Shown here one piece after another: positions 27,422-34,814 of a stretch of DNA of 41,936 nucleotides. The stretch is from an archaeon (GTDB lineage: Archaea; Nanobdellota; Nanobdellia; Pacearchaeales; GW2011-AR1). The DNA is taken from NCBI GenBank assembly GCA_030620045.1, contig JAUXAD010000005.1:1-41936 (forward strand), given 5' to 3'. The notes beneath the pieces were generated by a model that searched no databases, had not been told where the DNA came from, and saw only the letters and a list, made by a program, of their open reading frames with translations. The position numbers and the translations under genes are program-made. Numbering within the stretch: the stretch's first letter is position 1; every line of letters begins with the position of its first letter.

Positions 27422-27944
27422 CTGCTATAATGTACCCACTTTCATCACTCCAAATACAAAACATGTGTCTTATTTCATATTCACCATATTCTCCATTATA
27501 TGTAAAATTTAAAGTTCCAGTATCTATACGAACTTCTTCAGTATAAAAACCAATTTCTTCTCCAACCAGACACCAGTATAGAGCCCAATCTTCACAAACT
27601 CCTCCATTTATTTTTAAAATTTCAAAATCAATATTTTTATCAATCTGAGATAAATTATACTTATAAAATGTTTTGGTTATCTTTTGTACACATTCAGCAG
27701 AATTAAAAAGAGAGTTATTTGAACATTTATTTATTATCTCTTTCACTTCTTTAGGGCTTATAATTAATTCTGAGGAAACAGGATTTTTTGAAAAATAGAC
27801 GGAACTTAGATAAATCAATCCAATTAAAATTATTGCCGAGCAGATTCCAATTAAGAACCCACGACTAAATTCTTTATTTTTTAATTCAACCATTTTCTGC
27901 TTGGGATACCTCTCTAAGTTGGCTTTTAATTGCAATTTTCCCAT
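27381..27944 (-). CDS. Membrane-anchored transglutaminase-like protein
   Basis: N-term TM; GGVCEDWALYWCLVGEEIGF ... HMFCIWSDESGYIIADG (Cys-His-Asp pattern). Confidence 0.6.
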   Translation of the reverse strand: MGKLQLKANLERYPKQKMVELKNKEFSRGFLIGICSAIILIGLIYLSSVYFSKNPVSSELIISPKEVKEIINKCSNNSLFNSAECVQKITKTFYKYNLSQIDKNIDFEILKINGGVCEDWALYWCLVGEEIGFYTEEVRIDTGTLNFTYNGEYGEYEIRHMFCIWSDESGYIIADGNTVHYFKFEDG

Positions 27945-27980
27945 TTTTTAGCATTATTCCAATTTTTGCTTCTGACATCT

Positions 27981-28124
27981 TCAATTTTGTTTATTTAATT
28001 TATAGCATGAATTACAATAGAACTTCCTTTTTATCATACCGTGAGCAGTTTTCCCACAGATGCAACATTTCTGTTTCCTAATGAATTTCCTTGCTTTTTC
28101 TGTTTTTAATTCATATTTAGGCAT
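27981..28124 (-). CDS. 47-aa zinc-ribbon microprotein
   Basis: MPKYELKTEKARKFIRKQKCCICGKTAHGMIKRKFYCNSCYKLNKQN. Confidence 0.6.
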   Translation of the reverse strand: MPKYELKTEKARKFIRKQKCCICGKTAHGMIKRKFYCNSCYKLNKQN

Positions 28125-28345
28125 TTTGTTTTTTACACTCCTTTTGTTTTTTAGCAATTTTTTCTACTTCTGCAATTTTATCTGTAAAAGGTGCATCTTC
28201 CATACAATATCTACAGATATAATGAATTTTACCATTAATAATTATAGCATAATGGTTCCAAGGTTCTCCTCCACAAACATCACAGTCCCAATCTCCACCT
28301 ACTCCAACCCTTCTTACTTCTATTTTGTTTTTATTTATTTTAATC
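28117..28345 (-). CDS. Zinc-ribbon protein without a standard start codon in frame
   Basis: Open frame VRRVGVGGDWDCDVCGGEPWNHYAIIINGKIHYICRYCMEDAPFTDKIAEVEKIAKKQKECKKQNA*. Confidence 0.5.
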
Positions 28346-28588
28346 TTCCTTTTTGTCCTCTGTGCTAAATACTTTAGTTATAATTAATATTCCGATGACA
28401 GAGATAATAGTTATTATTATTGCAGTAATAATTTTACCATGTAAGGGTGTTAATGCTGTTATTTTGTCTACTGCCTCCACAATCACATCTCTCCAAGCAA
28501 GAGATATTAAAAAACCAAAGGCAGCTACAAGTGCAGTTATGATGGATTTCTTAAATTCTGCTCTAAATTTCTCAACAGATTTTTTCAT
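28340..28588 (-). CDS. Two-TM protein, DUF5654-like
   Basis: KKSIITALVAAFGFLISLAWRDVIVEAVD...TIISVIGILIITKVF. Confidence 0.6.
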   Translation of the reverse strand: MKKSVEKFRAEFKKSIITALVAAFGFLISLAWRDVIVEAVDKITALTPLHGKIITAIIITIISVIGILIITKVFSTEDKKED

Positions 28589-28623
28589 TGTTTTTGCATT
28601 TTATTTTCATATTTTTTTATTCT

Positions 28624-29403
28624 TCATTCTTCTGCCTCTTGTTTAATTCTATAAAAAGTAGCCCTACTCCAACTAAAATTTTCAATTCTTTCTTTATCTG
28701 TTTTATATTTTTCTTTAAGTTTAAAATATTCAATTAATTTTTCATCAAATCCGACCATTTTCATAAACTTTTCCTTCCATTTTTCTGAATTGTCTCTAAA
28801 CAATTGTACGGCTTTAATATAGGTTCTAATACTTAGATTTTCTATTTTTTGGTAATTTTCTTTTATGAATTCATATATGCATTTTTCATTATCAGCTATA
28901 CTTTGAGACTTATTTATTTTCTCTATTTTCTTTAATATTTCTTTTTTGGAAGGAGCAAATTCAATAAAAAATCCTCTATCAATTATTGGAGCTAAATCTT
29001 TATTCTTTAAGTCAAATTCATTTAATAATATGCAAACATTACTTGTTGTCCTAAAGTTTTCTGGAGCATTACCAATTAATTTACTTGTAGTATTATAATT
29101 TAATTCTTTTATTGTTGAAGTATCTGCTAAAGATTTTAGCATTGAAACCATAATTTGGTTTCTTAATAAGGTATTTATATCATCAAAACATACCGGGCAA
29201 TCTCTATTCTCAAAAAGATTGATATAGGTTTTTAAGGGAGTACTATGTGTGTTTATGTAAATAAAGTCGGTTTTTCCCATAATCTTTTTAACTATGGTTG
29301 TTTTTCCAAGTCCTGCTCTTGACATAATAATCAATAAGTCACAACTTTGATTTTTGAACATTTCAATATATTCTTCTAACTCTTTATAATTTTTAATTAT
29401 CAT
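28624..29403 (-). CDS. AAA+ ATPase
   Basis: Walker A SRAGLGKTT, Walker B CPVCFDDIN; C-terminal HTH-like FSWSRATFYRIKQEAE. Confidence 0.8.
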   Translation of the reverse strand: MIIKNYKELEEYIEMFKNQSCDLLIIMSRAGLGKTTIVKKIMGKTDFIYINTHSTPLKTYINLFENRDCPVCFDDINTLLRNQIMVSMLKSLADTSTIKELNYNTTSKLIGNAPENFRTTSNVCILLNEFDLKNKDLAPIIDRGFFIEFAPSKKEILKKIEKINKSQSIADNEKCIYEFIKENYQKIENLSIRTYIKAVQLFRDNSEKWKEKFMKMVGFDEKLIEYFKLKEKYKTDKERIENFSWSRATFYRIKQEAEE

Positions 29404-29422
29404 TTTATTTCGTGAATATGAA

Positions 29423-29444
29423 CCCTCTCAAAAATTAAAGAGGG
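29423..29444 (-). terminator. Hairpin CCCTCT/AGAGGG followed by TTCATATTC (minus)
   Basis: Just past stop of 29456 ORF; related to 30223 and 39526 hairpins. Confidence 0.5.
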
Positions 29445-29455
29445 AAAAAATTAAT

Positions 29456-30169
29456 TTATTTTTCTTCGTCTTCTTCTGTGTCTTCTTCAGTAGTTTCTTC
29501 TTCTGATTCATCTGTGTCTTCGTCATCCTTTTCAATTTCTATAGCTTCTACTTTAAAGTGCTCATCTATCTTATTTCCAATCTTCTCAAGCATTTCTTTT
29601 GGGTCTTCATCACTTATAACTTCAATAGTTAAAGGGAACTCGCCAGAATCATGCTTTGAACTCATTGTAATTAAGATGTTTCCTTTCTCATCTCCAGTTG
29701 TATCTAATGAGATACCAATTTTGTAATCTTCATCTTTCTTTTTTTCTAAAGCCATTTGAATAGCCTTATCAAAATCGTCGTCCTTGTTTTCTTTATCTTC
29801 ATAAACTGATTCCCCATTCAAGTCCAAGAATAATACATTCTTGTAACCTAATTCACTGAAGACATCATAAATCTTTTTCAAGTAATCTGTTTGAGTCATA
29901 ACTTCTTCTTCCCATTCTTTGTCTCCAACAAATATTTTCTTTAACCATCCTTCTGCTTTTTCGTATTTCTCGGTTGTTCCAGTTAAATTAACTTTGATAG
30001 TTCCATAGAACTTATCCTCTTCATCATCATCGTAATCATAATAATCGTTTGCATGAGATGAACTAATAACTGAAGCCATAAGAGCAGCATTCATAGCCCC
30101 TGAGCATGCTACTGATGTTGTAGCGCATGAACAAGCGCAACTACTTGCGGGACATGCACATCCATTCAT
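29456..30169 (-). CDS. Protein with Cys/Ala-rich N-terminus and acidic C-terminus
   Basis: MNGCACPASSCACSCATTSVACSGAMNAALM...; 237 aa; GGAGGT RBS. Confidence 0.7.
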   Translation of the reverse strand: MNGCACPASSCACSCATTSVACSGAMNAALMASVISSSHANDYYDYDDDEEDKFYGTIKVNLTGTTEKYEKAEGWLKKIFVGDKEWEEEVMTQTDYLKKIYDVFSELGYKNVLFLDLNGESVYEDKENKDDDFDKAIQMALEKKKDEDYKIGISLDTTGDEKGNILITMSSKHDSGEFPLTIEVISDEDPKEMLEKIGNKIDEHFKVEAIEIEKDDEDTDESEEETTEEDTEEDEEK

Positions 30170-30222
30170 TTTTCCTTTACCTCCTTACAATTTGATTTTT
30201 CCATTTTGTTTTGTGAATATGA

Positions 30223-30245
30223 AGGGGAACAAAAATTAAACTCCC
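30223..30245 (-). terminator. GGGGA/TCCCC hairpin with adjacent GAATATGAA
   Basis: Follows stop of SPFH gene 30257-31120. Confidence 0.45.
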
Positions 30246-30256
30246 CCAATGTTAAA

Positions 30257-31120
30257 TTATTTTTCTAATGGCAATTTCCCAATTATTAATTGTGGAGTTA
30301 TTCCTTTTTCTGTTAAGATCACTTTAGAGTTCTTTTCAAGAGATGCTTGAGTTACTTCGAGCTTCTTTAAGATTTGTGCATTATCCTTAAATTCCTCATT
30401 AACTAATTTAAATGCCTTAGCTTTACCTTCTGCTTCAAGTATAGAAGCTTCTTTCTTTCCTTCTGATTTAAGTATAACTGCTCTTTTATTTCCTTCTGCT
30501 TCTTTAATAGATGCTCTCTTCATACCATCTGCTTCTGTTTCTCTTGCAGTTGCTAAATCATTTGCCGCTATCTTATCTTGTTCTGCCTTAACAACATTAT
30601 TCATAGACTCTTGAACATCCTCTGGTGGTTCAATTCTTTGAACTTCTACTCTTAAAACTTCAACACCATAAGCATCTGTTTCTTTATCTAAAACCCCTTC
30701 TACATCTGAGTTAATTTGATCTCTTTTTTGTATACACTCTTGTAGATTCATCTTTCCCATAACTGCTCTTAAAGTTGTTCTTGCCAATGAAGTTAATTGT
30801 ACTTTATGCCCATCAACGTTATATTCTGCTGCTTTAACATCTTTGACTTTGTAATAAACAACAGCATCAACAGTCATATTAAGCTTATCACTTGTAGTAA
30901 CCATTTGAGGGGGAACATCAACCATCTGTTCTGTTATGTTCACTTTAATCATCCTTTGTATTCCTGGAAATATCCAATTAAACCCCTGCTCAGCAGTTTT
31001 CTTATATTTTCCTAAAGTTTCTACTAATCCTTTTTCTACAGGTCTTACAATTCTTACTCCTAAACCAAAAATAACAACTACAAAACCTATAATTACATAC
31101 AAAATAGTTTGTCCTATCAT
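30257..31120 (-). CDS. SPFH/Band 7 (stomatin-like) protein
   Basis: VRPVEKGLVETLGKYKKTAEQGFNWIFPGIQRMIKVNITEQMVDVPPQMVTTSDKLNMTVDAVVYYKVKD. Confidence 0.92.
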   Translation of the reverse strand: MIGQTILYVIIGFVVVIFGLGVRIVRPVEKGLVETLGKYKKTAEQGFNWIFPGIQRMIKVNITEQMVDVPPQMVTTSDKLNMTVDAVVYYKVKDVKAAEYNVDGHKVQLTSLARTTLRAVMGKMNLQECIQKRDQINSDVEGVLDKETDAYGVEVLRVEVQRIEPPEDVQESMNNVVKAEQDKIAANDLATARETEADGMKRASIKEAEGNKRAVILKSEGKKEASILEAEGKAKAFKLVNEEFKDNAQILKKLEVTQASLEKNSKVILTEKGITPQLIIGKLPLEK

Positions 31121-31146
31121 TTTTATTTTATGCTACCTCCTTTCAA

Positions 31147-31200
31147 TTCTATTAGTTACCATAATAAACTGAAGTAAATCTGGCTATTTAAATATTTCCT
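31147..31200 (-). promoter_or_regulatory. Conserved promoter copy 3 (SPFH gene)
   Basis: CTATTAGTTACCATAATAAACTGAAGTAAATCTGGCTATTTAAATA on +. Confidence 0.75.
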
Positions 31201-31207
31201 TTTTCTC

Positions 31208-31438
31208 TCACCAATTCACAAAATCTTCCTTTTCTTTTTCTACTTCTTCATCTAAATTCTTCAAGTCATCTCTTAACATATCTTTAAACCCAAAAGCCAA
31301 CATTCTGTCGTCCACAACATCAAAATCTTTGCCTTTGAAAGCACAAAGCGATCCTATAAATTGGGCATTTCCTTTGTGCTTATTAACCCATCTTTCTATT
31401 GCTTCTAAGATATCATTCAATTCTTTACTTTCTTCCAT
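31208..31438 (-). CDS. Hypothetical protein
   Basis: 76 aa with GGAGGT RBS. Confidence 0.6.
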   Translation of the reverse strand: MEESKELNDILEAIERWVNKHKGNAQFIGSLCAFKGKDFDVVDDRMLAFGFKDMLRDDLKNLDEEVEKEKEDFVNW

Positions 31439-31449
31439 TTTTTTACCTC

Positions 31450-31584
31450 CTATGGTTTAGTTTTTTCTCTCCTAATTTTTTTACATTTTTCACAAATACG
31501 CCCATATTTGTGTGAGGTGTTAAAAAGATTCAAACAATTTTGACATCTTCTAGTGTAACTTTTTAGTTTTCTTCTTTTTTCCAT
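31450..31584 (-). CDS. 44-aa zinc-ribbon microprotein
   Basis: MEKRRKLKSYTRRCQNCLNLFNTSHKYGRICEKCKKIRREKTKP; paralog in 19.53-19.68 kb. Confidence 0.6.
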   Translation of the reverse strand: MEKRRKLKSYTRRCQNCLNLFNTSHKYGRICEKCKKIRREKTKP

Positions 31585-31595
31585 TTTATTTATGC

Positions 31596-31772
31596 TTATA
31601 ATTTTTTTACTTTTCTAATAGCATTCTCTACAGAATCTTTTATTCTTTTTAAATGCAGTATTAAATTTATTTTGTTACGGCAATTCTCGCAAATTTTACT
31701 TTGGTGGCTATTTGGCAAAAATGAAATTCCACATCTCGTACAGGGTTTTTTGAAGAATGATTTAGTTCTCAT
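31596..31772 (-). CDS. 58-aa zinc-ribbon microprotein (paralog of 20073-20345)
   Basis: MRTKSFFKKPCTRCGISFLPNSHQSKICENCRNKINLILHLKRIKDSVENAIRKVKKL. Confidence 0.65.
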   Translation of the reverse strand: MRTKSFFKKPCTRCGISFLPNSHQSKICENCRNKINLILHLKRIKDSVENAIRKVKKL

Positions 31773-31924
31773 ATTTTTATTTTTTGACGAGTGTCTATAG
31801 TATAAATCTTCCTACCACATTCTGTACATAATCCATCAAGCCCTTCCATTTTAATCTCTACAATTTCTCTACACTCAGTACAATATTTTTTACTATTTAC
31901 TCTTCTTAGTTTAATTTGTTTCAT
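31769..31924 (-). CDS. 51-aa zinc-ribbon microprotein (paralog of 20349-20507)
   Basis: MKQIKLRRVNSKKYCTECREIVEIKMEGLDGLCTECGRKIYTIDTRQKIKI. Confidence 0.65.
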   Translation of the reverse strand: MKQIKLRRVNSKKYCTECREIVEIKMEGLDGLCTECGRKIYTIDTRQKIKI

Positions 31925-32029
31925 TTTTTAATCCTTTAATAATTCATTAACTTCTGGAAATTGTCTTTTTAATTGTTCTGCAAACAACCAACCATTAAAT
32001 GTTAAGCTATATGTTTCTTCTTTTTCCAT

Positions 32030-32293
32030 TTATTTTCTAACTACTTTTTTTTGTAGTTTTTTTAATTTATTAAGCAATCCTTCAATTTCAACAGAAATAA
32101 TTAATCCATCTTTAGTAACATCAAATCTCATATCATTATCTACCTCGATTGTTGAATCTACTTCTCTATCTCTACCAAACCACAAATAAAAAATATCATA
32201 TTCTTCGTCAAAATCAATTTTAGGTTTCAATATTTTCTTCATTAACTTTTGTCTTTTTCTTAATTCTTTTAAAAAGTTTTTTTCTTTTCCCAT
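32030..32293 (-). CDS. DUF2283-like protein (paralog of 15661-15900)
   Basis: FDEEYDIFYLWFGRDREVDSTIEVDNDMRFDVTKDGLIISVEIEGLLNKLKK. Confidence 0.7.
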   Translation of the reverse strand: MGKEKNFLKELRKRQKLMKKILKPKIDFDEEYDIFYLWFGRDREVDSTIEVDNDMRFDVTKDGLIISVEIEGLLNKLKKLQKKVVRK

Positions 32294-32338
32294 TTTTATT
32301 GAATTTTAAATTCTTCTATTCAGTACCACTTATAAACT

Positions 32339-33007
32339 TCAGTAGATATTACCTAATAACTTATATAATTTTCTCATTCTTCTTTCTACTTGTTTGTTGT
32401 CGAAATCAATCAAATCTTTTTCAATTAAGTCAATCAATTCGTTTATTATCTGAACTTGACCAATACCAATGAACTTTTTTTGGTCTAGTTTTCCAGCATA
32501 AGTTCCTGCTAAATGCTTTAATTCACTTTTTAGAATATCTACTCCTTTAACTCCTCCTTTATCTCCGACAATTCTAATCATCCTTTTAGCCATGAATGGT
32601 TTTAATCTGTCATTTGGTATCCTTACTAATTCTGCTATCTTATTCTTGCTTACCTTTAATTCCTTCAACTTCAAAACGATCTTTGCTGTTTCTTGCGCTG
32701 AGAATTGTAAGCCATGAGAAGTGTTCAATTTCACCGATTCAATAAACATTTCTTTTTCACTTAAGTTTTCTAAGACTTCTGCTTGAATATGGGTTTCCCC
32801 ATTCATCCTGTTTGCCTCAATTCTATGAGCACCATCAATTAAGATGTATGTTCTCTTAACTTTTGCTACTGTTATTGGTGGAAATACTGCATCTGTTTTT
32901 AGAGCGCTAGAGTACCTTAGTGTCGTTATGTAATTTGTCTGATTCCGAGGATATAAATCATCCCTTCTCTTTATTTGTGAAATTTTCAATAATTGTTGCT
33001 TTGCCAT
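32339..33007 (-). CDS. ParB/Spo0J N-terminal-domain protein
   Basis: PPITVAKVKRTYILIDGAHRIEANRMNGETHIQAEVL followed by helical HTH-like region (LKVSKNKIAELVRI). Confidence 0.82.
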   Translation of the reverse strand: MAKQQLLKISQIKRRDDLYPRNQTNYITTLRYSSALKTDAVFPPITVAKVKRTYILIDGAHRIEANRMNGETHIQAEVLENLSEKEMFIESVKLNTSHGLQFSAQETAKIVLKLKELKVSKNKIAELVRIPNDRLKPFMAKRMIRIVGDKGGVKGVDILKSELKHLAGTYAGKLDQKKFIGIGQVQIINELIDLIEKDLIDFDNKQVERRMRKLYKLLGNIY

Positions 33008-33033
33008 GTTTATTTCTTTTACCTCCTTTCATT

Positions 33034-33082
33034 TCTATTAGTTACCATAATAAACTAAAGTAAATCTGGCTATTTAAATATA
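33034..33082 (-). promoter_or_regulatory. Conserved promoter copy 4 (parB-like gene)
   Basis: CTATTAGTTACCATAATAAACTAAAGTAAATCTGGCTATTTAAATA on +, AAAGGAGGT RBS downstream on -. Confidence 0.75.
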
Positions 33083-33090
33083 TCGTTTTT

Positions 33091-33960
33091 ATTCTTTCCT
33101 TTCCTTACCGAACCAAACAATACCATACGGGTCCAGAACGGGCCATACCTTGAATATAATTTTTGAAACCTTTCCTTTCCTCAACCCACCCTACAACACC
33201 GCACAGTACCGAACACTACCAGGCCTTGAATATAATATTTGATGTCCTTTCCTTACCGAACCAAACAATACCATATCGTACCAGCTTCAACCGAACCCAA
33301 CCAAACCATTAAATATGATTTTTGAAACCTTTCCTTACCGAACCAGGCCTAAGCAATACCTTACCCATCCACGCCCCAATAAATATGATTCCTAAGCCAT
33401 TCCTTATCTCAACTTACCGCACGTGACCACACTGCACCGAACCGCTTCAAACCATTGAATATGATTTTTGATTTCCTTTCCTCAAAATACCTTACCTTTC
33501 CTAATCTTTCTTCATCAATTCGAACCCTATCACACCACGAAACATGATTATGAAACCTTTCCTTGCCTTATCTTTTTCCGCAACGCATCTATCCCTATCC
33601 CTTCACACCGAATCTGTCCAGACCTTGAATATGATTTTTAATTTCCTTTCCTTATCTCTCCTCACCATTACTTATCTAACCGGAGCAAACCCCACCAGCC
33701 AAACCGCGAATATGAATATGATATCCTTTCCTTATCTCAACTTACCGCACGTGACCACACTGCACCGAACCGCTTCAAACCATTGAATATAACATTTAAT
33801 TCCTTTCCTTGCCTTACCTGATAGTACCATACCAAACCGAACTCCACCCGAGCTTAACTGTCCTTGAATATGAAATCCTTTCCTTTCCTTAGCATACCCC
33901 ACCACACCCCACCGAATTTTGTCACACCAAAACCCACCATAAATATGATTTAATCTACAG
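33091..33960. repeat. Degenerate array of ~11 units (~75-85 bp) with conserved TTGAATATGATTTTT..CCTTTCCTTACC core and variable G-poor inserts
   Basis: Direct reading: TTGAATAT(G/A)A repeats at ~33149, 33225, 33308, 33380, 33454, 33541 (degenerate), 33624, 33708, 33784, 33863, 33940, each followed by CCTTTCCTT-like box and an ACCGAACC-like box. Confidence 0.9.
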
Positions 33961-34204
33961 GGATGCAAACTTTTTGGTTTATATGTTTGTGTTTCTTGAA
34001 TTCTCTTTCTATTTCTTCTACTTTTTCTAATAATTCTTCTATTTTATCTTCTATATAACTAAAAGGATATCTTTTTTCTAATTCGTCATCTAATTCTTCA
34101 AATCTTTCATCATTTAGATCCTGGTTAAATTCATCAACTAATTCAGAAGTTTTCATATCTCTTCTCATTTTATCTTTTACATCTTTTGGTTTTTCTTTTG
34201 CCAT
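33950..34204 (-). CDS. Acidic coiled-coil protein
   Basis: 84 aa with GGAGG RBS. Confidence 0.6.
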   Translation of the reverse strand: MAKEKPKDVKDKMRRDMKTSELVDEFNQDLNDERFEELDDELEKRYPFSYIEDKIEELLEKVEEIEREFKKHKHINQKVCIPVD

Positions 34205-34270
34205 TTTTTCCTCCTTGGTTTATTTAATTAATTTTAAAGCATGTATGTGTCATTTTTCATTTTTTAAGTT

Positions 34271-34387
34271 TTATTTTAAGCCACATTTTATTTTACATTT
34301 AGGACAAACATAATTCCAATCATATTTCTCTCTTTCGTAATATAATCTTTCCCAATCACAAAAAACACATTTCTTTTCTTTTTTCAT
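34271..34387 (-). CDS. 38-aa zinc-ribbon microprotein
   Basis: MKKEKKCVFCDWERLYYEREKYDWNYVCPKCKIKCGLK. Confidence 0.55.
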   Translation of the reverse strand: MKKEKKCVFCDWERLYYEREKYDWNYVCPKCKIKCGLK

Positions 34388-34653
34388 TTTTTAAGTTTCT
34401 TCTTTTTAGAGTATTTTCTTATTTTATCTAAACAATCTTCACATCTATAAGTATAAATCATTTTAGGTTCTACTTTTTTTCCACATGAAGCACACAAATG
34501 TTTTTTCTTTCTTTCCTTTCTTAATGCCTTACGAACATTCACAAAATAATTATGTTTCCAATTAGCTCTATGATTTATTTTGCATTCCATTGTATGAACC
34601 GTTTTATTTATCCCACAAATACAATCATCCCAGATTTTATTTAGTTTTTTCAT
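34384..34653 (-). CDS. Zinc-ribbon basic protein
   Basis: CASCGKKVEPKMIYTYRCEDCLDKI. Confidence 0.6.
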   Translation of the reverse strand: MKKLNKIWDDCICGINKTVHTMECKINHRANWKHNYFVNVRKALRKERKKKHLCASCGKKVEPKMIYTYRCEDCLDKIRKYSKKKKLKK

Positions 34654-34814
34654 TTTTAAGTTTTGAATTAAAAGGTTGGAATTTTAACTCCTTTCATTTC
34701 TATAGTTAATCAAGTACATCTCTTAAAAAAGATTCTAAAGGTATTTCTTCATCTCTTTCTATTCCACTACAATCTGATCCACTAAAATAGACAATTTTAT
34801 TAAGTTTTCGTCCT

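Noticed and set aside
28624-29403. AAA+ ATPase as ParA partner of the ParB-like gene
   Set aside because: Walker A is SRAGLGKTT without the deviant KGGxxKT motif, and the C-terminus is HTH-like; not ParA-like.
33400-33440. CACGTG palindrome in the array as a parS site
   Set aside because: Occurs only in the two duplicated units, not in every unit; too short to claim.
33091-33960. CRISPR array
   Set aside because: Cores are degenerate and variable in length, inserts share a biased C/A/T composition and common words (ACCGAACC), and no cas genes lie nearby.
33544-33968. ORFs 33544-33786 (+) and 33732-33968 (-)
   Set aside because: Lie within the repeat array; translations are low-complexity by-products of CCTTTCC/ACCGAACC words.
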